From Psychromonas ossibalaenae ATCC BAA-1528 (GTDB lineage: Bacteria; Pseudomonadota; Gammaproteobacteria; Enterobacterales; Psychromonadaceae), in NCBI RefSeq assembly GCF_000381745.1, contig NZ_KB906990.1:1-64000 (forward strand): a stretch of 64,000 nt of DNA. The letters run 5' to 3'. The notes below the pieces were generated by a model that was not told the DNA's origin, did no database searches, and saw only the letters and a program-made list of their open reading frames with translations. The translations under genes were made by a program, and so were the position numbers. Every line of letters begins with the position of its first letter. Position 1 is the first letter of the stretch. Below, piece after piece: positions 54,387-63,837 of the stretch.

Positions 54387-55322
54387 ATGTTATTAGAAGA
54401 TCTGCAGGTTATCCTGAAAGTCGCTGAGTTTCGCAGTATCACTGCAGCAGCTGAAAATTTAGATATGCGTACAGCAACGGCCAGTGCGGCTGTTAAACGT
54501 GTCGAGAAATCATTAGGATTCGAATTATTTATTCGGACAACACGGCAGCTTCGCCTGTCCAGCGCAGGTGAGCGGTATATCCCACAATGTGAGCAGGCAT
54601 TAGTGATGTTAGATCTCGCAAAAAAAAACATGAAGGATGATTTGGATATCATTGACGGTGAACTGCGTATTGCACTGTCATCAGACTTAGGAAGAAATAG
54701 AGTGATTCCCTGGCTGGATGATTTTATGGCTGCTCATCCTAATGTTAGTTTAAGAGTCAATATTAGTGACAGTAATGTCGATTTTTACCGCGATTCTGTA
54801 GATATAGCATTACGTTACGGGTCACCTTCGGATGCCGGTATTTACGGGTTTAAAATATGTAATGTTCCAGGAATATTATGTGCAACGCCTGAATATTTAG
54901 AAAAACACGGTACACCTGAACACCCTCATGACTTAGCTGCACATAACGGACTTTTTTATCAGCTTCATGATATCGTTCATAATGTCTGGCGATTTTCAGA
55001 TAAAGATAAAGACTATAAAATAAAAATGAGCAGCAACCGCATTGCCAATGATGCTGAGCTAGTAAGGCGCTGGTGTGTTGCCGGACACGGATTGGCGGTT
55101 AAATCCTGTCTTGATATGTCTGCAGATTTATTATCGGGAAAACTCGTTAATGTAATGCCTGAGTTTAAACCGAAACCCACTGAGTTATGGCTGATTTGCC
55201 CAAGTCGGCAGTCCATTACGCCTGCGGTGCGTTTATTAAGAGATACATTTAGAACGCAGAGTAAAGCCGTGTTAAAACAATTGATAGAACAGGGTATTTT
55301 AGATGAAAAGGTGCTTATCTAG
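54387..55322 (+). CDS. LysR-type transcriptional regulator
   Basis: A 311-residue regulator with the LysR helix-turn-helix (about 1-65: VAEFRSITAAAENLDMRTATASAAVKRVEKSL) and effector domain starting ELRIALSSDLGRNRVIPWLDDFMAAHPNVSLRVNISDSNVDFY. It is divergent from the decayed monooxygenase and nitroreductase, the arrangement of a LysR gene with its target operon. With the first target broken, what remains to control is the nitroreductase. Inducer unknown. Confidence 0.9.
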   Translation: MLLEDLQVILKVAEFRSITAAAENLDMRTATASAAVKRVEKSLGFELFIRTTRQLRLSSAGERYIPQCEQALVMLDLAKKNMKDDLDIIDGELRIALSSDLGRNRVIPWLDDFMAAHPNVSLRVNISDSNVDFYRDSVDIALRYGSPSDAGIYGFKICNVPGILCATPEYLEKHGTPEHPHDLAAHNGLFYQLHDIVHNVWRFSDKDKDYKIKMSSNRIANDAELVRRWCVAGHGLAVKSCLDMSADLLSGKLVNVMPEFKPKPTELWLICPSRQSITPAVRLLRDTFRTQSKAVLKQLIEQGILDEKVLI

Positions 55323-55414
55323 CGCCCGCTCTAATTAAGTTATGTAATATAAAGCGATATTGGTGCAGATGAAGCTTTATTATGAGTTCAATTACCCGGC
55401 TTAATTCAGACCAG

Positions 55415-55798
55415 CTAAATTAAACACTTTTCCTGAGCTTTTTCTAAAAAGGCTAATGCTTCATCCCGCTGAGAAAATATATGTAGATTCCAGTTGTTAT
55501 CTCGTGTGAGTGAGTGCAGATAATGAGTAGATACTGTGCTGAAGTTATTGTAGGAAACGACTGCTAATACGTTAATTTCAGGAAGACTGGTAATTTCCAT
55601 TTGTGCCTCAAATGTATAACTGTAGGAGTTTAATTTATTAATAAGCAGCGAAAACGGCTGAGTCAAATGAGAAAGCAAAAACGCATGCGTCTGCTTTACC
55701 ATTTCTACATTAACTTCGATACGGTCATTGACGATCACTTCTGCGATATCATCACGCAATAAAATAATTTTTACAAAAGACAGATCATATAGATTCAT
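55415..55798 (-). CDS. STAS/SpoIIAA-like protein
   Basis: A 127-residue protein. RDDIAEVIVNDRIEVNVEMVKQTHAFLLSHLTQPFSLLINKLNSYSYTFEAQ, then EINVLAVVSYNNFS and WNLHIFSQRDEALAFLEKA, follow the strand-helix order of small STAS/SpoIIAA-like proteins (DUF7793-type in memory). The phospho-serine of antisigma-factor antagonists cannot be located with confidence. It stands alone. Function unknown. Confidence 0.55.
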   Translation of the reverse strand: MNLYDLSFVKIILLRDDIAEVIVNDRIEVNVEMVKQTHAFLLSHLTQPFSLLINKLNSYSYTFEAQMEITSLPEINVLAVVSYNNFSTVSTHYLHSLTRDNNWNLHIFSQRDEALAFLEKAQEKCLI

Positions 55799-56281
55799 AA
55801 AATATCCTTTTTAATGATTCAAGTTCTGTTCCGGTTGATCAGTACTATTGCTGATCAGATCAAGCCAATCACAAAAATATCACGCTTCATATAATTTTTC
55901 ATCAACTGAAATCTGTTTGAATAAATATAGACCAGCAGTGTAGAGATAACAATATAGTTACAACATAACAAAGAGTATACATCCTGTACGTTTAATTAAG
56001 CGTAATAAGCCCAGCAGATACTACGTACCCAGGCCGGGCATAAAGCCGTCAATCTATGCTCTTCAAACCACCGGCAATCTGTCAATCGCACAAAATGATT
56101 TCTTTTACAAATTTTCTACAACTTAATAATTCCTCAACAATACAGCACGGCGCCTTAATACACTAAATAACTATCTGTTATTAAGGATAAAGGTACTTTT
56201 ATTTAAGCACTGACCGGAGTATTGTTAAGCTTCTTGGAAATATCATACAAATTATTAACAATATTAATCACGGAGCATGTT
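55799..56281. other. upstream region of malic enzyme
   Basis: 483 bases with no gene. An open frame extends the maeA frame back to 56222, but nothing in it resembles the family. Candidate promoter elements were not separated from the AT-rich background. CACGGAGCATGTT before ATG 56282 is the ribosome site. Confidence 0.4.
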
Positions 56282-57997
56282 ATGAGCACAGGTAAATACT
56301 TAAGATGGAAAGATTCTCAGGGTAATGAATTCAGACCCGTTTCAATTAAAGGCACAGAACTGCTCAATGACAGAACATTAAATAAAAGTACAGCCTTCAG
56401 TTACCAGGAACGCGAAGAGTTTTCACTAAACGGCCTGCTCCCGCCGCGTGTACAAACTTTTGAAGATCAACTTAAGCGTGTTTACCACGGCTTTCGTAAT
56501 GCATCCACCGACATTGAAAAATATCTGTTTCTGCGGGCACTGCAGGATAGAAATGAAACCTTGTTTTACGCACTGATTTCACGTCATATCGAAGAGATGA
56601 CTCCTATCATTTATACTCCAACCGTGGGCAAAGCCTGTCAGGAGTTCAGTCACCGATATCAGAAAGCCAGAGGCCTTTATGTAACTGCTGATAATGTTAA
56701 TGATCTCGGCGATATGGCCCGCCAGTTTGCGGGTAAAGATATTAAAATTATCGTAGTAACGGACAGTCAGGGAATTCTAGGGCTTGGCGATCAGGGCGTC
56801 GGCGGTATGGGGATTCCAATTGGTAAATTATCCCTTTATACCTTAGGCGCAGGCATCCACCCGGATCATTGTTTACCTATCGCGTTAGACATAGGTACAG
56901 ACAATCAAGACTTACTCTCCGATCCTATGTATTTAGGCGTTCCGAATAAGCGCTTAACTGGTGAAGCTTACAAGGTGTTTATTAAAAAGTTTGTTGAACA
57001 GGTACAACTGCACTTTCCTAAAGCTGTGCTGCAGTGGGAAGATTTCAGTAAATCTAATGCTTTTGACAATTTAAGCAACTACGAAGATCAACTTCCGTCA
57101 TTCAACGATGATATACAAGGCACTGGTGCGGTAGTACTTGCCGGCATAATCGGCGCGACCAAAATTAAAAGTGAAAGCTTAGCTACCCAGACTTATGCGG
57201 TTTATGGTGCTGGAGCCGGCGGCGTAGGGGTTGCAGATCAAATATTTGCCGGCCTGCTTAAAGAAGGTATATCTCATCAGGAAGCACGGGACAGAATATT
57301 TATTCTCGACTCTCGCGGCGTTGTATTTGACGACAGAGCGGATCTGGATGAATACAAAAAGCGTTTTGCAAAACCTGCACAGTTAGCTGCAGACTGGGAG
57401 CTGGCGGTACCGAACAAAGCGACTCTAACAGAATTAATAAATAACACAGCGATCACCGTTCTGCTGGGGTGCAGCGGTGTCGGCGGTGCATTCAAAGAGC
57501 AGCATATCAAGAAAATGCTCGATTACACTGCAAGACCGATGATCTTCCCTCTTTCTAATCCAACCAGTAATTGTGAAGCATTACCGGAAGATATTTATAA
57601 CTGGAGTGACGGTCAGGCTATAGTAGCAACAGGCAGCCCCTTTGATGATGTACAGTTTAACGATCAGTGCTACCGTATCGGTCAGGGTAATAATGTCTTT
57701 ATTTTCCCAGGTGTCGGTCTGGCGGCAATTACTGCTGATGTTAAGAAAATCACCATGGAGATGTTTACTACCGCCTCATTTGCTCTGGCAGATTTTGTTT
57801 CACAGGAAGATCTAGATGCAGGCTGCGTGTTCCCTAAAATCAGCAGTCTGCGGGACGTTTCTATTCATGTTGCTACGGCAATTCTTGAACAGATTCAGCA
57901 GACAGATGCACAGAGCCAGCTGCGCGATAAAGATATCAATACTGAGCTTGAAGCCCATATCTGGGAGCCGGTTTATCTGCCTTACCGCAGAGTGTAG
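56282..57997 (+). CDS. maeA: NAD-dependent malic enzyme
   Basis: Oxidative decarboxylation of malate to pyruvate. The 571-residue protein begins MSTGKYLRWKDSQGNEFRPV and carries the malic-enzyme signature FNDDIQGTGAVVLAGI, the tyrosine loop YTPTVGKACQEF, and the dinucleotide fold AVYGAGAGGVGVADQI. MIFPLSNPTSNCEALPEDIYNW follows as in the family. The length fits SfcA/MaeA (565) and not the multi-domain MaeB. ATG 56282 is preferred over the 56222 start because the family N-terminus and CGGAGC ribosome site lie here. In E. coli this enzyme prefers NAD. Confidence 0.94.
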   Translation: MSTGKYLRWKDSQGNEFRPVSIKGTELLNDRTLNKSTAFSYQEREEFSLNGLLPPRVQTFEDQLKRVYHGFRNASTDIEKYLFLRALQDRNETLFYALISRHIEEMTPIIYTPTVGKACQEFSHRYQKARGLYVTADNVNDLGDMARQFAGKDIKIIVVTDSQGILGLGDQGVGGMGIPIGKLSLYTLGAGIHPDHCLPIALDIGTDNQDLLSDPMYLGVPNKRLTGEAYKVFIKKFVEQVQLHFPKAVLQWEDFSKSNAFDNLSNYEDQLPSFNDDIQGTGAVVLAGIIGATKIKSESLATQTYAVYGAGAGGVGVADQIFAGLLKEGISHQEARDRIFILDSRGVVFDDRADLDEYKKRFAKPAQLAADWELAVPNKATLTELINNTAITVLLGCSGVGGAFKEQHIKKMLDYTARPMIFPLSNPTSNCEALPEDIYNWSDGQAIVATGSPFDDVQFNDQCYRIGQGNNVFIFPGVGLAAITADVKKITMEMFTTASFALADFVSQEDLDAGCVFPKISSLRDVSIHVATAILEQIQQTDAQSQLRDKDINTELEAHIWEPVYLPYRRV

Positions 57998-58026
57998 CCT
58001 TATCAGCAGCTAGACGCGGAATTAAT

Positions 58027-58050
58027 AAGCCCTGCTGACCTGCAGGGTTT
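58027..58050 (+). terminator. rho-independent terminator after maeA
   Basis: AAGCCCTGC, a six-base loop and GCAGGGTTT make a nine-pair stem followed by TATATA. It lies 30 bases after the maeA stop. Confidence 0.8.
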
Positions 58051-58051
58051 A

Positions 58052-58195
58052 TATACCCGTTATCATTCAAGATGCAAAAATCAGCAAGTCGCAGGTGAAC
58101 AAATTCTAGGCGTGAAGGTGAAGATCTAACGGGTTAAATCGAAATTTCACAACAACGAAGGTGTTTGCCTCGCGGCTTGCCCTGCGGGTATATTA
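58052..58195. mobile_element. TATACCCGTT repeat element, copy B (one-ended)
   Basis: Begins TATACCCGTTATCATTCAAG and follows the reverse of copy A (AAAATCAGCAAGTCG, TTCTAGGCGTGAAG, AACGGGTTAAATCG, TTTGCCTCGCGGCTTG) for about 145 bases, then diverges. It has no clear second end, so it is either truncated or a divergent family member. It lies right after the maeA terminator and 80 bases before the hydrolase gene. Confidence 0.7.
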
Positions 58196-58275
58196 TTGAA
58201 CGACGGCTGATTTTTAAGTAGAATAACCGAGCAGACAGTGATTCACTTCTTTATTCCCAGTATATTAGACATCTC

Positions 58276-59163
58276 ATGCCAGCAGACACTTCGATACAAG
58301 AAATTCATTATCAAATAGATACTTTATCAATACACGGACTTGCGTGCGGTGATCCACAAAGTGAGATTATTTTATGTCTGCACGGCTGGCTGGATAATGC
58401 GGCGAGTTTTTCTTCACTTATGCCCTGTTTAAGCGGTAGACGAGTTATCGCAGTTGATCTGCCTGGCCATGGCCTTTCATCGCACAGGAGTCCAGATGCG
58501 CACTATCATTTTGTTGACTGGGTTTATGATCTTCTACAGTTATTTGCAGTCAACGACTGGAATAAAATCGATATCGTAGGACACTCAATGGGGGGCATGA
58601 TTGCCTCGGCTTTTGCGGCTGCCTTTCCTGAAAAAGTAAAATCGTTAACCTTAATAGACTCAATTGGTTTTATCTGCAGTGAAGAAATTCATACCAGCAG
58701 ACAGCTTCGCCAGGGTTTGCTCAGCCGTTTGAAAGGAGCTAATGCTGCAGAATCAAACTTAAAACATAAATCGGCACAGAAAAGAAGAAATCATGCAACG
58801 ATCGAGTCAGCAGTAAATGCGCGTATAATTGTTTCTGGTCTGGACCGTGAATATGCGCAGATAATTGTCAAACGCGGACTGCGCAGAGAAGAGAGCGGTT
58901 ATGCCTGGTGCACAGATCAACGCCTTAAAATGCTGTCACCATATCGCTTAACAACAAAGCAGGCGGAACAGCTTATTGGTGATATTCAATGTCCTGTACT
59001 GTTAATCTACGCCAGTCAAGGGCTGGACATGGTAAGTAGAGCTCTCGATCATTTCGCTTCCTTTTTCAAAGATCTACGCTGCCGTCAGCTGCCGGGCGGT
59101 CATCATATTCATATGGAGCATCCTGAGCATACAGCCGAACTGATCCACTCATTTATCCTATAA
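58276..59163 (+). CDS. alpha/beta hydrolase
   Basis: A 295-residue cytoplasmic hydrolase. HGWLDN at 36-41 is the oxyanion region, DLPGHGLS follows, and VGHSMGG (Ser104) is the nucleophile elbow. The histidine is likely in GGHHIHMEHP near 276. The HGWLDN and GHSMGG pair is common in hydrolases related to serine hydrolase-like proteins. Substrate unknown. No strong ribosome site precedes ATG 58276. Confidence 0.85.
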   Translation: MPADTSIQEIHYQIDTLSIHGLACGDPQSEIILCLHGWLDNAASFSSLMPCLSGRRVIAVDLPGHGLSSHRSPDAHYHFVDWVYDLLQLFAVNDWNKIDIVGHSMGGMIASAFAAAFPEKVKSLTLIDSIGFICSEEIHTSRQLRQGLLSRLKGANAAESNLKHKSAQKRRNHATIESAVNARIIVSGLDREYAQIIVKRGLRREESGYAWCTDQRLKMLSPYRLTTKQAEQLIGDIQCPVLLIYASQGLDMVSRALDHFASFFKDLRCRQLPGGHHIHMEHPEHTAELIHSFIL

Positions 59164-59421
59164 TCAATTAATACTCAAACCTCCATCACGTGTAAATACG
59201 AGCTATAAATCAGGTGGTTAATGATTATAACAATTAGCTCAGCTTGCTTTAACAGAGCATTGGCGGGCATCTTAGTGCAGATATTAAGTAACACTACAGC
59301 ACGCTATTGAAATGACAAAAATTACACACAACCGCATTCACAACACCTTACCAGCTTAGTTAATGGTTGAAATATACAGCTTAAAATAAATAACTTTTTG
59401 TCTCTTAAAGTATGAAAAATT

Positions 59422-59520
59422 CCTCACCTTCCGGGCGCTCACGGTGATCCTTTGTTTGAAGATGCCCATCAGGCAGTGAGCACAAAGATACATAAATTGT
59501 TCGGATATGATTTGTTGTAA
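59422..59520 (+). pseudogene. possible C-terminal remnant of a lost gene
   Basis: The open run PHLPGAHGDPLFEDAHQAVSTKIHKLFGYDLL-stop has unusually protein-like composition for such a short stretch, and stops and shifts precede it. The parent family was not identified. It may equally be chance. Confidence 0.3.
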
Positions 59521-59540
59521 ATGCAGTTTCGAAAATTAAA

Positions 59541-59568
59541 AAGGCCGTTAAATTACTTTGACAGCCTT
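59541..59568 (-). terminator. hairpin terminator after the nucleoside transporter
   Basis: AAGGC and GCCTT arms with a weakly structured 18-base centre, followed on the minus strand by TTTTTAATTTTC. The stem is short, so moderate confidence. Confidence 0.5.
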
Positions 59569-59604
59569 ATTTAATAACCCAGTAATATATACCGGGATTT
59601 TACA

Positions 59605-60813
59605 TTAAAGTGTGATAAAAATACCGGCTAATGCGGCACTCATCAGGTTAGCTAAAGTGGCGGCAAGTACCGCTTTGAAGCCAAGACTTGCCACATCGGT
59701 GCGGCGTTCAGGTGCCATAATACCGATACTGCCAAGCTGAATAGCAATAGAACCGATATTAGCAAACCCACAAAGCGCAAAGGTAATAATAACCTGAGAA
59801 TGTGCTGACATTGTTTCTTTCATAGAAGTAAAATCTAGAAAAGCAACAAATTCATTAAGAATCACTTTCTGACCAATAAAGCCACCAGCCTGCATCATTT
59901 CACTGGCAGGCACACCAATAATATAAGCCACTGGTGCAAAGATATAACCCAATATGCTCTGCATGGTCATACCTTCTATATTAAACCATAACCCCACATG
60001 CTCGAGCCCGGCATTAAACATCGCCATCACACTAATAAACGCCAGCAGCATGGTACCTATCGCAACGGCAACACGCATACCATTCATTGCGCCTGATGCT
60101 ATAGCATCAACTGCATTGCTGTGTTCACTTTTACCAAGATCAATGCCCTGCTGACACTGCGGGGCATCTATTTCAGGTACCAGCATCTTCGCCATCAGCA
60201 GACTACCAGGTGCGGCCATAAAACTGGCTGCAATCAGGTACTTAAGCTCTACGCCTAAACCGGCATAGCCCCCCAAGACACTCCCCGCTACTGAAGCCAT
60301 TCCGCCGGTCATCACTGCAAACAGCTCCGAGCGGGTCATTTTGGGCAGGAATGGTTTAACCAGCATCGGGGATTCGCCCTGACTTAAAAATATATTACCC
60401 GTTGCAACCAGAGACTCAGCACGGCTTATCCCGAGCAGTCTCTGTAGAGCCCCGCCCAGTACTTTAATAACCAGCTGCATGATTCCGAAATAATAAAGCA
60501 GTGAAATTAATGCACTGATAAAGATGACTAGAGGTAATACCTTAATCGCAAACACAAACCCGCTAGTAGCAAGATTACCAAACAGGAAATTGATCCCCTG
60601 ATCGGCAAAACCAAGCAAGGAGGCAACACCTTGGCTCACCGAGCCTAGTACCAGCTGCCCCATTGGTACATATAAAACCAGAGCGGCAAACCCGGCTTGT
60701 AAAGCAAAAGCGCCGAAAATGGTGCGCCAGTTAACTGCGCGGCGGTTTTCAGAGAAAACCCAGGCACAAAAGAAAAGAAAGAAAATCCCTGCGAAACTTA
60801 TTAACAACTGCAT
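59605..60813 (-). CDS. concentrative nucleoside transporter (CNT/NupC family)
   Basis: Imports nucleosides with a proton or sodium ion. The 402-residue protein has about ten hydrophobic helices and CNT signatures: NLATSGFVFAIKVLPLVIFISALISLLYYFG, the loop LSQGESPMLVKPFLPKMTRSELFAVMTGGMASVAGSVLGGYAGLG, and LNEFVAFLDF with the ion-site motif. E. coli NupC has 400 residues. An inosine-guanosine kinase gene lies 1.4 kb away, so the pair could serve salvage. Start ATG 60813 follows a weak ribosome site. Confidence 0.9.
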   Translation of the reverse strand: MQLLISFAGIFFLFFCAWVFSENRRAVNWRTIFGAFALQAGFAALVLYVPMGQLVLGSVSQGVASLLGFADQGINFLFGNLATSGFVFAIKVLPLVIFISALISLLYYFGIMQLVIKVLGGALQRLLGISRAESLVATGNIFLSQGESPMLVKPFLPKMTRSELFAVMTGGMASVAGSVLGGYAGLGVELKYLIAASFMAAPGSLLMAKMLVPEIDAPQCQQGIDLGKSEHSNAVDAIASGAMNGMRVAVAIGTMLLAFISVMAMFNAGLEHVGLWFNIEGMTMQSILGYIFAPVAYIIGVPASEMMQAGGFIGQKVILNEFVAFLDFTSMKETMSAHSQVIITFALCGFANIGSIAIQLGSIGIMAPERRTDVASLGFKAVLAATLANLMSAALAGIFITL

Positions 60814-61135
60814 TTTTTATCCATTTAGTATAACAAAGGGTAAGTTTCAGGTGAGTTCAAAGCTGCGCGGGCGGCTGATACTAATCATCAGCTCTAAATG
60901 GGACATTTAGATCATATTTTCCGGCCGCAAAAACAAGCAATAGAGTCACCTTAAAACTTACAAAAGTCTTGCCGGTCCAACTCCGTGGGTCGATAACTTA
61001 TCCATGTTACGGCTAGTATTAAAGGTGGCTAAACCCTCAGGTTTAAGCCGGAAACGGATTATACGAATTAAATAATAAATGGCTAATCAAATAAAAAACA
61101 AAACTTCGCTTGAATAATATACTGAATCAGATCTT
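60814..61135. other. gap upstream of the nucleoside transporter
   Basis: 322 bases with no gene. No CRP or other operator was identified with confidence. CTAAACCCTCAGGTTTAAG at about 61031 is a small inverted patch. Confidence 0.35.
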
Positions 61136-61912
61136 TCAACTTTTCTTAATATGATATAAGTGATTGATCATGTTATCAAAATCTATACCAGATGAATTAT
61201 TTCCATTTTTATTACTGACAAATAACTGTTCTTTTGCAGGAATCGGTAAATCACTGACAATCAGCACTATATTCTTATAATCGGTAAATTCAATTAATGC
61301 AGAGTAACTGAATACATTGTGCACGCCCTGTAAAATGTCCAGCAGCTGCAGCTCGGTTTCTACAAAAAGGTTAATTAATGCGACACCTGATTGTTTCATG
61401 CTTTTATGTAAATTCTGATAAAAATTCAAATCATTGATACATTGACAGTGTTTATGTTCGATAAAAATATCACATAAAACAATGTCATATTGATTATGGT
61501 TCTGCTCAATAAACTGCTGCGCTGATTGTATATATACCTGCACAGTGTCGGGCAGGAAAAAATAGTTTCTAGCCATAGCGGCTATCTGCGGATCCTGTTC
61601 AACAGAAGTAACATTTATGTGGGGAGAGACCTGTAATGCTCGTTCAAAGCCGCCGGCTCCCATTCCCAGATTCAGTATCTGTAAATTTTCCCCTTTCCAT
61701 AATAAAAACAGCAGCATTGACTGATAAACAGGCAGTACAATTTTTTTCGTACAATGAAGATCCATTAACGACTGTACAGACGAACCGCCTAAATGAAACC
61801 ATCGAAAACCGTCCATTTCACGCACCACTAGGTGTTTGTGCAGCGTAAATTCTTGGTGTATTAAAGTCCCCGTATCAGGGTTGAATATTGACAGATTCAA
61901 AACAAAGCTCAA
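61136..61912 (-). CDS. spermidine synthase-like methyltransferase-fold protein
   Basis: About 258 residues with a spermidine synthase-type Rossmann fold: LQILNLGMGAGGFERALQVSPHINVTSVEQDPQIAAMARNYFFL, then YDIVLCDIFIEHKHCQCINDLNFYQNLHKSM. Active SpeE has GGGDGG and an acidic D-Y/F pair; here the loop is GMGAGG, so polyamine synthesis is doubtful. The start is uncertain: TTG 61912 is the farthest, and no ATG lies in the first 30 codons. No polyamine gene is near. Confidence 0.7.
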   Translation of the reverse strand: MSFVLNLSIFNPDTGTLIHQEFTLHKHLVVREMDGFRWFHLGGSSVQSLMDLHCTKKIVLPVYQSMLLFLLWKGENLQILNLGMGAGGFERALQVSPHINVTSVEQDPQIAAMARNYFFLPDTVQVYIQSAQQFIEQNHNQYDIVLCDIFIEHKHCQCINDLNFYQNLHKSMKQSGVALINLFVETELQLLDILQGVHNVFSYSALIEFTDYKNIVLIVSDLPIPAKEQLFVSNKNGNNSSGIDFDNMINHLYHIKKS

Positions 61913-62243
61913 AAAAGATAAGTAAAGGAAAGATACAGTTAAGCGAGTATAAGAAGGACTATTAATTGAATCTGTTGTACCATTTTTGTAGTCAGATCAC
62001 GCTATAGTCAATAATAGAAGCACAAACTAAGAAATACCTAGCGATAAAACTTCCCGCTCCGATAACCTGCAATTACTGGCAAACTTTAATCAGTCTATCT
62101 CAAACAAAAATAAAATTGTACAAATACAAATCACTTGTATAGCAACATTCCTTATTTATCCTGAAAACAGATGATATTGGCATGTAATTTCCTGTGCTTT
62201 TTATGCTATATTCGCCCGCTAAATTTTCCTTAAGTCAGTATCT
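61913..62243. other. divergent control region
   Basis: 331 bases between the divergent SpeE-like gene and gsk. No gene. TTATGCTATATTCG around 62200 could be a -10 box for gsk. No other feature stands out. Confidence 0.35.
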
Positions 62244-63548
62244 ATGAAATTTCCAGGTCAACGCAAGTCGCAACATTATTTTCCGTCGTCTTCCCGTAAT
62301 CTTACGGCAGAAATCACACAGACTCAGCCGCGCTTAAATCAGTCGCCGGTTATTGGTATCGGACAGACGATTGTCGATATCGAAGCACATGTTGATGATG
62401 CTTTTTTACAAAAGCATCAGCTAAGTAAGGGACATTCTCTAGTATTAGATGAAGATAAAGCCGATGCTTTATACCATGAACTGGTCGAAAAAGATCTTAT
62501 CACCCATCAGTATCCCGGTGACACGATTGGTAATACCATTCATAACTATTCCGTACTGGCTGATAGTAAATCGGTATTATTAGGCGTAATGTCCCGACAT
62601 ATTGAAGTCGGCACCTACGCTTATCGATATTTGTGCAATACTTCTGCACGGGTAAACCTGAATTACCTTGAAAAGGTAGACGGCCCGATCGGCCGCTGCT
62701 ATACGTTGATCACCGCTGACGGAGAGCGGACCTTTGCGATCAATGAAGGGCAAATGAACCAGTTATCGCCAGAAAGCGTTCCGGAATCTATCTTTAAAAA
62801 TGCATCTGCAGTGGTAGTTTCATCTTATCTGATGCGCGGCAAACCGGAAGATCCAATGCCTAAAGCTGTACAGCGGGCAGTGCAGTATGCCAAAAAACAT
62901 CAGGTACCTGTGGTCCTCACATTAGGCACAAAATGGGTTATCGAAGGTAATGAAGTCTGGTGGCAGGACTATCTCAAAGAAAATATTACTGTGGTTGCGA
63001 TGAACGAAGAAGAAGGTGAATCATTAACCGGTTTTAATTCACCGCTGCTGGCGGCAGAAAAAGCGCTGGACTGGGTTGACCTGGTATTATGCACAGCAGG
63101 TCCTGACGGTTTGTATATGGCAGGCTATACCGAACAGGAAGTAAGAAGAAAAACATCATTACCTTTATTAAACGCTGATATAAGCGCTTTTAACCAGTTT
63201 GAATTCAGCCGCTCAATGCGCAAAGCAGACTGCAGCAATCCGCACAAAGTATTTTCTTTTATCGCCCCTTACCTTGGCGGCCCTTTAGAGATAAAAAATA
63301 CCAATGGCGCAGGAGACGGCGCACTTTCCGCACTACTGCATGATATGGCGGCAAACCGTTATCATCAGGCCAATGTCAAAGAGTCTGACAAACACTCTCA
63401 TCCGTTCCTGACATATTCATCTCTTTCACAGGTCTGCCGTTATGCCAACCGGGTAAGTTATGAAGTGCTGCTGCAGCATTCTCCACGTTTAACCAGGGCA
63501 TTACCGGAGCGCGAAGAGTGTTTAGAAGAGACTTACTGGGACAGGTAA
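62244..63548 (+). CDS. gsk: inosine-guanosine kinase
   Basis: Phosphorylates inosine and guanosine in purine salvage. The 434 residues equal E. coli Gsk (434). PfkB-fold motifs: GIGQTIVDIEAHVDDAFL, AMNEEEGESLTG and the C-terminal signature NTNGAGDGAL with catalytic Asp358. The basic, polar N-terminus (KFPGQRKSQHYFPSSSRN) matches Gsk. Alone on its strand, with terminator at 63561. Confidence 0.95.
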   Translation: MKFPGQRKSQHYFPSSSRNLTAEITQTQPRLNQSPVIGIGQTIVDIEAHVDDAFLQKHQLSKGHSLVLDEDKADALYHELVEKDLITHQYPGDTIGNTIHNYSVLADSKSVLLGVMSRHIEVGTYAYRYLCNTSARVNLNYLEKVDGPIGRCYTLITADGERTFAINEGQMNQLSPESVPESIFKNASAVVVSSYLMRGKPEDPMPKAVQRAVQYAKKHQVPVVLTLGTKWVIEGNEVWWQDYLKENITVVAMNEEEGESLTGFNSPLLAAEKALDWVDLVLCTAGPDGLYMAGYTEQEVRRKTSLPLLNADISAFNQFEFSRSMRKADCSNPHKVFSFIAPYLGGPLEIKNTNGAGDGALSALLHDMAANRYHQANVKESDKHSHPFLTYSSLSQVCRYANRVSYEVLLQHSPRLTRALPEREECLEETYWDR

Positions 63549-63560
63549 AATAGAATATAA

Positions 63561-63587
63561 ACGGCTGGTGTAAAAAGCACCAGCCGT
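63561..63587 (+). terminator. rho-independent terminator after gsk
   Basis: ACGGCTGGTG and CACCAGCCGT form a ten-pair stem around TAAAAAG. It sits 13 bases past the gsk stop and next to repeat copy C, whose first bases overlap its right edge. Confidence 0.85.
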
Positions 63588-63588
63588 A

Positions 63589-63829
63589 TATACCCGTTAT
63601 CAATCAAAATGCATTTATCAGTCGCTAGCTCGGACATCAAGACAAGACGCGACATGATGACCTTTCGAGCGATTCACTTCGTGATTCCTCTATCGACATT
63701 GATTAAATGCAAGCATTTAACAATTCGTTGTGAAGTCTCGATTTAACCCGTTAGATCTTCACCTTCACGCCTAGAATCTGTTCACCTTACGACTTGCTGA
63801 TTTCTGCATCTTGAATGATAACGGCTATA
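63589..63829. mobile_element. TATACCCGTT repeat element, copy C (both ends)
   Basis: TATACCCGTTATCAATCAAA at the left and GCATCTTGAATGATAACGG at the right are the same inverted ends as copy A. The 241-base body holds one AGTCGCTAGCTCGGACAT unit, the relative of the 55-bp repeat, and no gene. It lies between gsk and the last gene. Confidence 0.8.
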
Positions 63830-63837
63830 TATTACTC

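Larger units (their letters stand above)
59164..59604. other. gap with a possible gene remnant and a terminator
   Basis: 441 bases without a complete gene. It contains an open run at 59422-59520 that reads like a protein C-terminus, and the nucleoside transporter terminator at 59541-59568. The rest is AT-rich and featureless. Confidence 0.45.
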